From NCBI RefSeq assembly GCF_002813455.1, contig NZ_PHHE01000001.1, forward strand, positions 4,019,001 through 4,083,000: DNA of 64,000 nucleotides. The letters run 5' to 3'. The notes below the pieces were generated by a model. It had not been told where the DNA came from, did not search any database, and saw nothing but the letters and a program-made list of their open reading frames with translations. Shown in pieces: positions 9,142 to 17,335 of the stretch. This DNA is from Pseudomonas baetica. Its GTDB lineage: Bacteria; Pseudomonadota; Gammaproteobacteria; Pseudomonadales; Pseudomonadaceae. Position 1 is the first letter of the stretch. Every line of letters starts with the position of its first letter. A program made the translations under genes and the position numbers.

Positions 9142-10014
9142 TCAGGCCCATTTCTTGCGGCCTTCGGCAGGCGTGAGTACGCGCGCGCCGAGGCGGCTGA
9201 GGATCTCGGTGGCGCGCTCAACGAGTTGGCCGTTGGTCGCCAGCACACCCTTGTCCAGCCACAGGTTGTCTTCCAGGCCGACCCGCACGTTGCCGCCGAG
9301 CAACACCGCTTGCGCGGCCATCGGCATCTGCATCCGACCGATGCCGAACCCCGCCCACACCGCGTCAGCCGGCAGGTTGTCGACCATGGCTTTCATGGTG
9401 GTGGTGTCGGCCGGCGCGCCCCACGGGATGCCCAGACACAGCTGGAATAGCGGGTTATCGAGCAAGCCTTCCTTGATCATCTGCTTGGCAAACCACAGGT
9501 GACCGGTGTCGAAAATTTCCAGTTCGGCTTTAACGCCCAGCTCGGTAATGCGCTTGGCGCCCGCCCGCAGCTGCGCCGGGGTCGAGACGTAAATGGTGTC
9601 GCCATCGCCAAAGTTGAGGGTGCCGCAATCGAGCGTGCAGATTTCCGGCAGCAGCTCTTCAACGTGAGCCAGGCGAGTCAGCGGGCCGACCAGATCGGTA
9701 TTCGGGCCGAACTCCATCGGGTTCTCGCCGGCGCCGATCTCCAGGTCGCCGCCCATGCCGGCGGTGAGGTTGACGATGATGTCGACGTCCGCCTCGCGGA
9801 TGCGCTCCATCACTTCGCGGTACAGCGCCACGTCACGGCTGAACTTGCCGGTCTGCGGATCGCGCACATGGCAGTGCACGACGGTGGCGCCAGCCTTGGC
9901 CGCTTCCACGGCGGCGGCGGCGATCTGTTTCGGGGTGACCGGCACGTGGGGGCTCCTGGCGGTCGTGTCGCCAGCACCGGTGAGTGCGCAGGTGATGATG
10001 ACGTCGTGATTCAT
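9142..10014 (-). CDS. cdhC: 3-dehydrocarnitine cleavage enzyme (BKACE family) CdhC
   Basis: This is a zinc-dependent beta-keto acid cleavage enzyme. It condenses 3-dehydrocarnitine with acetyl-CoA to give betainyl-CoA and acetoacetate. The 290-residue protein carries the metal-binding HCHVRD motif near residues 48-53 and the family motif GMGGD. The N-terminus [16 protein letters not shown] is typical. It follows caiX in the leftward carnitine operon. Confidence 0.92.
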   Translation of the reverse strand: MNHDVIITCALTGAGDTTARSPHVPVTPKQIAAAAVEAAKAGATVVHCHVRDPQTGKFSRDVALYREVMERIREADVDIIVNLTAGMGGDLEIGAGENPMEFGPNTDLVGPLTRLAHVEELLPEICTLDCGTLNFGDGDTIYVSTPAQLRAGAKRITELGVKAELEIFDTGHLWFAKQMIKEGLLDNPLFQLCLGIPWGAPADTTTMKAMVDNLPADAVWAGFGIGRMQMPMAAQAVLLGGNVRVGLEDNLWLDKGVLATNGQLVERATEILSRLGARVLTPAEGRKKWA

Positions 10015-10089
10015 GGTGCGGTTTCCTTCAGGCGTGATGGGTCTGTCCGCAGCCCTTGGCGGGCTGCGAAGCGGGGATTCAGGGGGGAT

Positions 10090-11034
10090 TTACTGGCTGG
10101 TCAGTTGCAGGTTCTCTGCGGCCGGTTTGCCGTCAAACGTGGTCACACCTTCGAGCCAGCGCTGCTTGTCTTCGGGGTGATCCTTGAGCCATTGCTTGGC
10201 CGACTCAAAGGCATCCTTGTGATCGAGCAGCGGCTGCATCATCCGGCTCTCGTCTTCGGCGGTGAACGTCAGGTTAGTCAGCAGACGACCGATGTTCGGG
10301 CACTGCTCGGCGTACTTCGGCGAGGTCACGGTCCACACGGTGGCCATGCCTTCGTTCGGGCCCAGGGCATCGTCGCTACCGGTGAGGTAGGTCATCTTGA
10401 CGTTGACGTTCATCGGGTGCGGCGCCCAGCCGAAGAACACCACGGCCTCTTTGCGGCGCACGGCGCGATCGACGGCGGCGAGCATCCCGGCCTCGCTGGA
10501 CTCGACCAGCTGGAACTTGCCGAGGCCAAACTGGTTCTTGCTGATCATCGCCTTGATTTGGGTATTGGCGCCCGAACCCGGCTCTATGCCATAGATCTTG
10601 CCGCCCAGTTCTTTTTCGAATTTGGCAATGTCGGCGAAGGTTTTCAGGCCCTTGTCGGCCAGATACGTCGGCACGGCGAGGGTGGCGCGGGCGTCCTTCA
10701 GGCTCGGTGCGTCGAGGACTTTGACCTGATTGGCGTCGACGAACGGGGTGATGGTCTGGGTCATCAGCGGGTTCCAGTAGCCGAGGAACAGGTCCAGACG
10801 CTGGTCGCGAATCCCGGCGAAGATGATTTGCTGGGACGCGCTGGTTTGTTTGGTGCTGTAGCCGAGGCCGTCGAGCAGCACTTGGGTCATGGCACTGGTG
10901 GCGATCACGTCGGTCCAGTTGACCACGCCCATGCGTACGTTCTGGCAAGACGCGGGTTCGGCCGCCATGACGCTGGCGCTCAAGAAAGCGGTACCGCTGA
11001 GTGCAAGAACACAGCTGCTGATCAGTCGTTTCAT
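10090..11034 (-). CDS. caiX: Carnitine periplasmic binding protein CaiX
   Basis: This is an OpuAC/ProX-type binding protein that in P. aeruginosa delivers carnitine to the shared CbcWV permease/ATPase. The 314-residue protein has a Sec signal peptide (MKRLISSCVLALSG, cleavage near VMAAEP). It shows the same WTDVIATSAMT and GWAPHPMN features as CbcX. No permease is encoded beside it, which fits use of the CbcWV core at the left of the window. It is the first gene of the leftward carnitine operon. Confidence 0.92.
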   Translation of the reverse strand: MKRLISSCVLALSGTAFLSASVMAAEPASCQNVRMGVVNWTDVIATSAMTQVLLDGLGYSTKQTSASQQIIFAGIRDQRLDLFLGYWNPLMTQTITPFVDANQVKVLDAPSLKDARATLAVPTYLADKGLKTFADIAKFEKELGGKIYGIEPGSGANTQIKAMISKNQFGLGKFQLVESSEAGMLAAVDRAVRRKEAVVFFGWAPHPMNVNVKMTYLTGSDDALGPNEGMATVWTVTSPKYAEQCPNIGRLLTNLTFTAEDESRMMQPLLDHKDAFESAKQWLKDHPEDKQRWLEGVTTFDGKPAAENLQLTSQ

Positions 11035-11123
11035 GTCGGGTTCCTCGGCAGGTCGTTTATTGTGGTTTCCGGCATCTGATGCGCCGGTGATGCCAAGTTA
11101 CGCAGCAATGCCCCCGTGAAAGC

Positions 11124-11158
11124 GCACTGCGGCGACTGGCATTTGCACTGTAGCGACC
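11124..11158. promoter_or_regulatory. 21-bp-phased direct repeat, candidate CdhR operator
   Basis: GCACTGCGGCGACT (11124) and GCACTGTAGCGACC (11145) start 21 bases apart in the gap between the divergent caiX and cdhR genes. The phasing suits an AraC-family dimer, and CdhR is the adjacent regulator. The repeat is visible; the assignment is inference. Confidence 0.6.
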
Positions 11159-11241
11159 TGTGCGCTTGAACGCTGACGACAATCGGCGTATCAACGATCC
11201 ACGCTACCCTCCCTTTCGTTACCCGCGAATCGAGTGCGCAC

Positions 11242-12186
11242 ATGTCCCAGGATTTCTACTTCTTGCTGATGCCGGGCTTCTCCGCCATCGGCTTCATCTC
11301 TGCGATCGAACCGCTGCGCGTGGCCAACCGCTTTCGTGGCGAGTTGTACCGCTGGCATGTGCTGAGCGCTGACGGCGGGGCGGTGCTGGCGAGTAACGGC
11401 ATGTCGGTCAACGCCGACGCGGCGCTGGAGCCGCTGAAGAAAGGTGCGACGTTGTTGGTGGTGGCCGGCTTCGAACCGCTGAAGTTCGCCACCCCGACGC
11501 TGGAGCATTGGCTGCGCCGTCTCGATAACGAAGGCGTGACCCTCGGCGCCATCGACACCGGCAGCTTCGTCCTCGCCGAGGCCGGCCTGCTCGACGGCCA
11601 TCGCCTGACCCTGCACTGGGAAGCCATCGACGCCTTCAAGGAATCTTATCCACAGCTCAGCGTGACCCAGGAGCTGTTCGAGATCGACCGTCGACGCATC
11701 ACCTCGGCCGGTGGCACGGCGTCCATCGATTTGATGCTCGACCTGATCGCCCAGGCCCACGGCCCGCAACTGGCGATCCAGGTCAGCGAGCAGTTCGTGT
11801 TGGGGCGCATCCGTCCACGCAAAGACCACCAACGCATGGAAGTCGCCACGCGCTACGGCATCAGCAACAAGAAGCTGGTTCAAGTGATTGGCGAGATGGA
11901 GCAGCACAGCGAACCGCCGCTGACCACGCTGCAACTGGCGGAATCGATCAAGGTGACGCGGCGGCAACTGGAGCGCTTGTTCCGGCTGCATCTGAACGAT
12001 ACGCCGAGCAATTTCTATCTGCGCTTAAGGCTGGAAAAGGCCCGGCAGCTACTGCGCCAGACCGACATGAGCGTGCTCGAGGTCAGCATCGCCTGTGGTT
12101 TTGAATCACCGTCCTACTTCACCCGCAGCTATCGCGCACGGTTCGCCCGTTGTCCGAGAGAAGACCGCCGTACCGCCCAGGCCTGA
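11242..12186 (+). CDS. cdhR: GlxA/AraC-family carnitine regulator CdhR
   Basis: This is the activator of the carnitine operon it faces. It is a 314-residue two-domain protein: an N-terminal DJ-1/PfpI-like domain to about residue 180 and a C-terminal AraC helix-turn-helix domain (TRRQLERLFRLHLNDTP and CGFESPSYFTRSYRARF). At the nucleophile elbow it has GAIDTGSF, with Asp105 where GbdR keeps Cys119. It is clearly a paralogue of GbdR. Confidence 0.92.
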   Translation: MSQDFYFLLMPGFSAIGFISAIEPLRVANRFRGELYRWHVLSADGGAVLASNGMSVNADAALEPLKKGATLLVVAGFEPLKFATPTLEHWLRRLDNEGVTLGAIDTGSFVLAEAGLLDGHRLTLHWEAIDAFKESYPQLSVTQELFEIDRRRITSAGGTASIDLMLDLIAQAHGPQLAIQVSEQFVLGRIRPRKDHQRMEVATRYGISNKKLVQVIGEMEQHSEPPLTTLQLAESIKVTRRQLERLFRLHLNDTPSNFYLRLRLEKARQLLRQTDMSVLEVSIACGFESPSYFTRSYRARFARCPREDRRTAQA

Positions 12187-12205
12187 ATGGATCACACAAA
12201 TCCAA

Positions 12206-12298
12206 CTGTGGGAGCGAGCCTGCTCGCGAATGCGGTGTTTCATTCAACACCAATGTCGACTGACAGATTGCATTCGCGAGCAGGCTCGCTCCCACAGT
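12206..12298. repeat. REPIN, GAGCCTGCTC subtype
   Basis: Inverted REP pair after cdhR, before the convergent DUF3010 gene. Confidence 0.9.
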
Positions 12299-12324
12299 TG
12301 GTTTGTGTCGTCTGGAAAATCGGA

Positions 12325-12741
12325 TTACTTCTTCACCAACGCCGAACACGCCGCTTTGTAAGCCTCATGCTGATACTTGTTCAGCGTCGCCGGCAGCTCG
12401 AAGTTGTGCTTCTTGGCCTGCGCATTGATCGTCTGCGGCGACAACAACGTCACCTCGCAACCATCGAGCAGCTGAAATACGCCTTCAATCTTGAAGGTCG
12501 TCGGCCCACCGGCAAACTCGCCCTTCTTGCTGCGCTTCTTGATCGCAATCCGGTCAATCGAGTTCTCCCGCACAAACGACGCCACCTGCGCGGCGAAGCG
12601 TTTGACGTTGGCCGCCTCGTCGTCATCGTCCAGGGCGATTTTCTTGGTGCTGAGGGCGACGTGACTCAGGGTCGAACCGTCGAGAGCGGCCACGGCGATG
12701 ATCGCTTCGCTGCCTTTGATTTCGATGCCGCAGATGTTCAT
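12325..12741 (-). CDS. DUF3010 family protein
   Basis: This 138-residue cytoplasmic protein begins MNICGIEIKGSEAII and is recognisable as a DUF3010 member; its biochemical role is not known to me. The start at 12741 has AGGGA upstream. An IS5-family element is inserted 14 bases before the ATG. The gene and its ribosome-binding site are intact, but they are cut off from the sequence that used to lie upstream. Expression now depends on the IS or on readthrough. Confidence 0.85.
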   Translation of the reverse strand: MNICGIEIKGSEAIIAVAALDGSTLSHVALSTKKIALDDDDEAANVKRFAAQVASFVRENSIDRIAIKKRSKKGEFAGGPTTFKIEGVFQLLDGCEVTLLSPQTINAQAKKHNFELPATLNKYQHEAYKAACSALVKK

Positions 12742-12755
12742 GTGAATCCCTTTAG

Positions 12756-12773
12756 GGAAACTCTGAAGAAGAC
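12756..12773. repeat. IS left inverted repeat
   Basis: GGAAACTCTGAAGAAGAC, immediately inside the left TTAG duplication. Confidence 0.85.
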
Positions 12774-12820
12774 TTCCTGATTTTGGCAAAATACCGGGAC
12801 TCCACCCGCCGAGCTTTCCG

Positions 12821-13801
12821 ATGAAACAGATGACCTTCGCTGACGCCGAGTACGCAGGCAAGCGTAAGCAGACCCGCAAAGAGTTGTTCTTGATCGACAT
12901 GGATCAGGTGGTGCCGTGGAACGGCTTGATCAAACTGATCGAGCCGTTCTACCCGAAGGGTGAAGGCGGTCGTCCGGCTTATCCGTTGATGACGATGCTG
13001 CGTGTACATTTGATGCAGAACTGGTTCGGTTACAGCGATCCAGCGATGGAGGAAGCGCTGTACGAGACCACCATCCTGCGGCAGTTCGCCGGGCTGAATC
13101 TGGAGCGTATTCCCGACGAAACCACCATCCTCAACTTCCGCCGACTGCTGGAGAAACACGAGCTGGCTGCCGGCATCCTGGCCGTGATCAATGGCTATCT
13201 GGGTGACCGAGGGTTGTCGTTGCGCCAAGGCACCATTGTCGATGCCACGCTGATCAATGCGCCCAGCTCGACCAAGAACAAGGACGGTAAACGCGATCCA
13301 GAAATGCACCAAACCAAGAAGGGCAACCAGTACTATTTCGGCATGAAAGCGCACATCGGTGTGGATGACGAGTCAGGTCTGGTGCACCGCGTGGTGGGCA
13401 CAGCCGCCAACGTGGCGGATGTCACTCAGGTGGACAAATTGCTGCACGGTGCGGAGAACGTGGTCTGCGCCGATGCCGGTTATACCGGCGTCGAGAAACG
13501 TACCGAGCATGATGGGCGCGAGGTGATCTGGCAGATCGCGGCACGCCGCAGTACTTACAAAAAGCTGGGTAAGCGTAGCGCTCTATACAAAGCCAAGCGC
13601 AAGATCGAGAAGGCCAAGGCCCAGGTGCGCGCCAAAGTCGAGCACCCGTTTCGGGTGGTCAAGCGCCAGTTCGGTTTTGTGAAAACGCGCTTCCGTGGCC
13701 TGGCCAAAAACACCGCGCAACTGGTGACGCTATTCGCGCTGTCGAATCTGTGGATGGCACGCCGACATTTACTGACGAGTACAGGAGAGGTGCGCCTGTA
13801 A
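12821..13801 (+). CDS. IS5-family transposase
   Basis: This 326-residue DDE transposase fills the IS. It has the N-terminal IS5 domain (GGRPAYPLMTMLRVHLMQ), the catalytic aspartates in IVDATLINAP and VCADAGYTGV, and the C-terminal glutamate region VEHPFRVVKRQFG. No frameshift or internal stop is visible, so the element could be active. Confidence 0.95.
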   Translation: MKQMTFADAEYAGKRKQTRKELFLIDMDQVVPWNGLIKLIEPFYPKGEGGRPAYPLMTMLRVHLMQNWFGYSDPAMEEALYETTILRQFAGLNLERIPDETTILNFRRLLEKHELAAGILAVINGYLGDRGLSLRQGTIVDATLINAPSSTKNKDGKRDPEMHQTKKGNQYYFGMKAHIGVDDESGLVHRVVGTAANVADVTQVDKLLHGAENVVCADAGYTGVEKRTEHDGREVIWQIAARRSTYKKLGKRSALYKAKRKIEKAKAQVRAKVEHPFRVVKRQFGFVKTRFRGLAKNTAQLVTLFALSNLWMARRHLLTSTGEVRL

Positions 13802-13928
13802 TGTGGGAAATGACCGTTGCGAGGTGCTCGCGGCGGCTAAAAGCGCAGAAATACGCGGATGATCTGATCGTTTTGGTCGATTCGCCGTTTTCAAAATCAG
13901 CGGAGGCTGAAGTCAGCCAGAAAAGCGT

Positions 13929-13946
13929 GACTACTTCAGACCATCC
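13929..13946. repeat. IS right inverted repeat
   Basis: GACTACTTCAGACCATCC, whose complement matches the left end at about 13 of 18 positions. It is followed by the right TTAG. Confidence 0.85.
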
Positions 13947-14012
13947 TTAGATGAAGGTGCCAGGCACCGCGATAATTATGGAAATGAACCAAGGTATGAA
14001 AGCTGTGTGAGA

Positions 14013-15032
14013 TCACCATTGGAAAAGTGAATCCCAACGTGTTTGTGCACGGCTTTTATAATTTCCAATAATGTCTTGTTCAAGCTTTCCTTCGGAAGGG
14101 AGCAGATTTCCTTCCGCTAATAGGGACTCGTGTAGAAATAGAATGGACGCTGAAAACTTTCCTTTACATGCATTTGTAAAGCCACGTCGTTTTGACTTTG
14201 GCATGCATAGGTAGGTGTGGGCGACAAATCTTCTCAGATGGTTTTCCGTGTTTTTATTTGCGCTTTCGAGATTGCTCCATGAACTATGAGCCAAGCTGTT
14301 TCTGACAGCTCTTAAGAGATCAAGACCATCGAGTGTGGCTTGGGACAAGGTTCCAGCTTTATCCAGGGCGTCGATTTTATTGGAAAGTGACGGGAATGAA
14401 CCCTGCCTGATCGTCAATGAAATATTGTGTTCTCGAATAATTGAATCTAGAACACCTTCGATTAAGAGTGTGCTTGAGTTTGCCGTCTTTAGTGCATCGT
14501 TTTTATGAACGATACCGCCAGCTCGAGTCAAGGACTCCAAGTCTACTCCATGAGTAGTCAGAGCTTTTTCAGAAGTTTCTGCCAGTATAAAAATAGTATC
14601 AGTCGAAATGCTTTCTAGCTGTTGGATGTAGCTCTTAAGAATTTTAGTTATTTTTGAGTGTGCCTGGAGGAAATCTTCTTGAATAAATAGTATTTTGGGG
14701 GAGTTTGCTATTCTTTTGAGGCTGACGAGTGGGAGGCTTGGTAAGCGAGCGCTCTTGTCTTCATGTCCTTCAAATTCCAGTCTTTCGAGCGTTAAATATT
14801 TTTTGTGCAGGAAAAAACTGATGATCTTAAGGAACGCTTTGGTCTCCGTCTCGTCCAGCGTCAAGATCGGCGTTTTATCTACACAAACGAAAGAGTATGT
14901 TTTTAGAGACGCTGGGATCAGTCTAAGGCTGTTTGCGGGTTTTGCATGGCTCAGCAGTCGATCTATTCGATCCGTCTCACTAATTCCGGATTGATGAAAG
15001 AGTGCGTCTTCGAGAATATCTTCCTGTTCCAT
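14013..15032 (-). CDS. AT-rich orphan protein with HEPN/MltR-like C-terminus
   Basis: I do not recognise the 339-residue protein as a whole. It has no signal peptide or membrane segment. Residues about 213-250 (SLSNKIDALDKAGTLS, then LDLLRAVRNSLAHS) resemble MltR and related HEPN-like helical domains, and RNSLAH (244-249) fits the R-x4-H motif of HEPN ribonucleases. Base composition is clearly more AT-rich than the neighbours, with many AAA, TTA and ATA codons, which suggests horizontal acquisition. It sits beside the IS within an otherwise conserved catabolic cluster. A role in defence or toxicity is only a possibility. Confidence 0.7.
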   Translation of the reverse strand: MEQEDILEDALFHQSGISETDRIDRLLSHAKPANSLRLIPASLKTYSFVCVDKTPILTLDETETKAFLKIISFFLHKKYLTLERLEFEGHEDKSARLPSLPLVSLKRIANSPKILFIQEDFLQAHSKITKILKSYIQQLESISTDTIFILAETSEKALTTHGVDLESLTRAGGIVHKNDALKTANSSTLLIEGVLDSIIREHNISLTIRQGSFPSLSNKIDALDKAGTLSQATLDGLDLLRAVRNSLAHSSWSNLESANKNTENHLRRFVAHTYLCMPKSKRRGFTNACKGKFSASILFLHESLLAEGNLLPSEGKLEQDIIGNYKSRAQTRWDSLFQW

Positions 15033-15097
15033 TTTTAGTTAAATCGTTCCTGAAATAATAAAGTCACCGCTTACAACGATATACGGAATGAGGAGAG

Positions 15098-15499
15098 TCA
15101 CTCCTGCCCGATCGACTCCAAAAATTCCGACCGTTCATCACTCATCCGCGCCACGCAGTCATTCTGCGCAATCTTGAACGCCTTGCTGCCGTCGGTGGCC
15201 GGGAACGCTTCCACCGCGCAATCGGCATCCCGCGTCTTCAGCCACTGCTGCTGAGCTGTCTTCAGTTTGGCGGTGATATCTGCCAGTTGCGTCGGGTTCT
15301 TGCCGTACGCCGTCTGCATGCGTTCGTTGAGGCTGGCGTAGTTGTCCTTGAGCAGGTCTTCGGCGGCGGTGCGGCTGTAGGTCGAGCATTCCAGGGTCTG
15401 GACGTCGTTTTCCACCGCGTCGCACGGGTTGTTGTCGGACTCTTCGGCGGCGTGTACGCCGGTCGCAATCAGTGCCAAAGCCAGGAAGATCGATTTCAT
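15098..15499 (-). CDS. LprI-like (DUF1311) periplasmic protein
   Basis: This 133-residue secreted protein has a clear Sec signal peptide (MKSIFLALALIATGVHA) and a mature domain like the lysozyme-inhibitor LprI N-terminal family. Four cysteines are spaced as in that family (NPCDA, LECST, DADCAVEA, NDCVARM). I chose the ATG at 15499 because it begins the signal peptide; the frame is open further upstream without supporting features. Function beyond possible lysozyme inhibition is unknown. Confidence 0.8.
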   Translation of the reverse strand: MKSIFLALALIATGVHAAEESDNNPCDAVENDVQTLECSTYSRTAAEDLLKDNYASLNERMQTAYGKNPTQLADITAKLKTAQQQWLKTRDADCAVEAFPATDGSKAFKIAQNDCVARMSDERSEFLESIGQE

Positions 15500-15733
15500 T
15501 GATGTCGCTGCTCTAATCCAGTGGTGTTTCCAGGTTGCGGGAGATTCTGGCTCAAGCTGGCGGGCTTGAACAGGTGGCCGGTCGGGTCGCTTGATGACCC
15601 TTTGTCGCGGATTGACGCTTTCGGCAATTCCCCTGTCGTTTTTGCACCCGGTCGCCCCGGCACCGAGGCATATGCTGGCCCCAAAGCGCCGGCAGACGAT
15701 TCGGCGCATGAATCGCCAATAAGGGGACGCCTG

Positions 15734-16711
15734 ATGAGCCCAGCCGAATTACACGCCGACAGCATCGTTATCGACGGTCTGATCATTGCCAAATGGAACC
15801 GCGAGCTGTTCGAAGACATGCGCAAGGGCGGTCTGACGGCGGCCAACTGCACGGTGTCGGTGTGGGAAGGCTTTCAGGCGACCGTGAACAACATCGCTGT
15901 CAGCCAGAAGCTGATCCGCGACAACAGCGACCTGGTAATGCCCGTGCGCACCACCGCCGACATCCGCAAAGCCAAGGAACAGGGCAAGACCGGCATCCTT
16001 TTCGGCTTCCAGAATGCCCACGCGTTTGAAGACCAGATCGGCTATGTCGAGGTGTTCAAGCAGCTCGGCGTCGGCATCGTGCAGATGTGCTACAACACCC
16101 AGAACCTGGTTGGCACCGGTTGCTACGAGCGTGACGGCGGCCTGTCGGGCTTTGGTCGCGAGATCGTTGCCGAGATGAACCGTGTTGGCGTGATGTGCGA
16201 CCTGTCCCACGTCGGTTCCAAGACGTCCGAGGAAGTCATCCTCGAATCGAAAAAACCGGTCTGCTATTCCCACTGCCTGCCGTCGGGTCTTAAAGAGCAC
16301 CCGCGCAACAAGTCCGATGAAGAGCTGAAGTTCATTGCCGACCACGGCGGTTTTGTCGGCGTGACCATGTTCGCGCCGTTCCTCGCCAAGGGCATCGACT
16401 CGACCATCGACGATTACGCCGAAGCCATCGAATACGTGATGAACATCGTCGGCGAAGACGCCATCGGCATCGGCACCGATTTCACCCAGGGCCATGGCCA
16501 GGACTTCTTCGAATACCTGACCCACGACAAGGGCTATGCCCGCCGTCTGACCAGCTTCGGCAAGATCATCAACCCGCTGGGCATCCGCACCGTCGGCGAG
16601 TTCCCGAACCTGACCGAAACCCTGCTCAAGCGCGGCCATTCCGAGCGTGTGGTGCGCAAGATCATGGGCGAAAACTGGGTCAACGTCCTGAAAGACGTCT
16701 GGGGCGAATAA
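15734..16711 (+). CDS. M19 (renal dipeptidase-like) protein of the dimethylglycine operon
   Basis: This 325-residue TIM-barrel protein belongs to the membrane-dipeptidase family and is the first gene before dgcA, as in P. aeruginosa. The usual metal-binding DGHND motif reads DGLII (residues 14-18), and the bridging glutamate position carries Gln93 (GFQNAH). His159 (DLSH) and His180 (YSHC), plus the later GTDF aspartate, remain. It is therefore probably not a standard two-zinc dipeptidase. The start at 15734 follows AAGGGGA. It likely acts on a methylated amine-related substrate or has a non-enzymatic role. Confidence 0.85.
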   Translation: MSPAELHADSIVIDGLIIAKWNRELFEDMRKGGLTAANCTVSVWEGFQATVNNIAVSQKLIRDNSDLVMPVRTTADIRKAKEQGKTGILFGFQNAHAFEDQIGYVEVFKQLGVGIVQMCYNTQNLVGTGCYERDGGLSGFGREIVAEMNRVGVMCDLSHVGSKTSEEVILESKKPVCYSHCLPSGLKEHPRNKSDEELKFIADHGGFVGVTMFAPFLAKGIDSTIDDYAEAIEYVMNIVGEDAIGIGTDFTQGHGQDFFEYLTHDKGYARRLTSFGKIINPLGIRTVGEFPNLTETLLKRGHSERVVRKIMGENWVNVLKDVWGE

Positions 16712-16789
16712 GCCACCGCACTGCTGAATCCTTTCCCCCGGCCGTCCGCGCCGGGGGCAACAAACCGAATTTTCTGGAGTTAAGTTTCC

Positions 16790-17320
16790 ATGGCCAAGAT
16801 CGCCCCGCAATTGCCAATCGAAGTCGACAGCGAAACCGGTGTCTGGACCTCCGACGCCCTGCCAATGCTCTACGTGCCGCGCCACTTTTTCGTCAACAAC
16901 CACATGGGCATCGAGGAAGTGCTGGGCGCCGACGCCTACGCCGAAATCCTCTACAAGGCCGGCTACAAATCCGCCTGGCACTGGTGTGAAAAAGAAGCCG
17001 AATGCCACGGCCTGGAAGGCGTCGCGGTGTTCGAGCACTACATGAAACGCCTGTCGCAACGCGGCTGGGGCCTGTTCAAGATCCAGGACATCGACCTCGA
17101 CAAAGGCACCGCCAGCGTCAAGCTCGAACACTCGGCGTTCGTCTACGTCTACGGCAAGGTCGGGCGCAAGGTCGACTACATGTTCACCGGTTGGTTTGCC
17201 GGGGCCATGGATCAGATTCTTGAGGCGCGCGGCAGCAAGATTCGCACGGTTGCCGAGCAAGTCTACGGTGGCTCCGAAGAAGGCCACGACGACGGCCTGT
17301 TCACCGTCAAGCCGTTGTAA
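16790..17320 (+). CDS. DUF5943 / 4-vinyl-reductase-like protein
   Basis: This 176-residue cytoplasmic protein lies between the dipeptidase-like gene and dgcA, only 15 bases before dgcA. The sequence around GYKSAWHWCEKEAECHGLEG resembles the V4R small-molecule-binding fold. P. aeruginosa has a homologue in the same place. Its role in dimethylglycine use is not established; a folate or substrate-handling function is only a guess. Confidence 0.75.
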   Translation: MAKIAPQLPIEVDSETGVWTSDALPMLYVPRHFFVNNHMGIEEVLGADAYAEILYKAGYKSAWHWCEKEAECHGLEGVAVFEHYMKRLSQRGWGLFKIQDIDLDKGTASVKLEHSAFVYVYGKVGRKVDYMFTGWFAGAMDQILEARGSKIRTVAEQVYGGSEEGHDDGLFTVKPL

Positions 17321-17335
17321 GTCGAGGAACCCGCC

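Larger units (their letters stand above)
12756..13946. mobile_element. IS5-family insertion sequence, 1191 bp, intact
   Basis: The element is bounded by imperfect 18-base terminal inverted repeats (about 13 of 18 matching) and flanked by the 4-base direct repeat TTAG at 12752-12755 and 13947-13950. That matches the YTAR target preference of IS5 elements. It encodes one full-length transposase. The perfect target duplication and open transposase suggest a recent insertion. It lies directly upstream of the DUF3010 gene. Confidence 0.92.

Noticed and set aside
13951..13972. GGTGCCAGGCACC palindrome right after the IS
   Set aside because: It is a short perfect palindrome without a T-run or clear partner. 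It could be a site linked to the displaced DUF3010 promoter, but nothing supports a specific call.
15581..15615. GTCGC repeats upstream of the dgc operon as a GbdR site
   Set aside because: The copies at 15586 and 15604 are 18 bases apart and the flanks do not match the 20-21 bp phased sites, so I do not list them as an operator.
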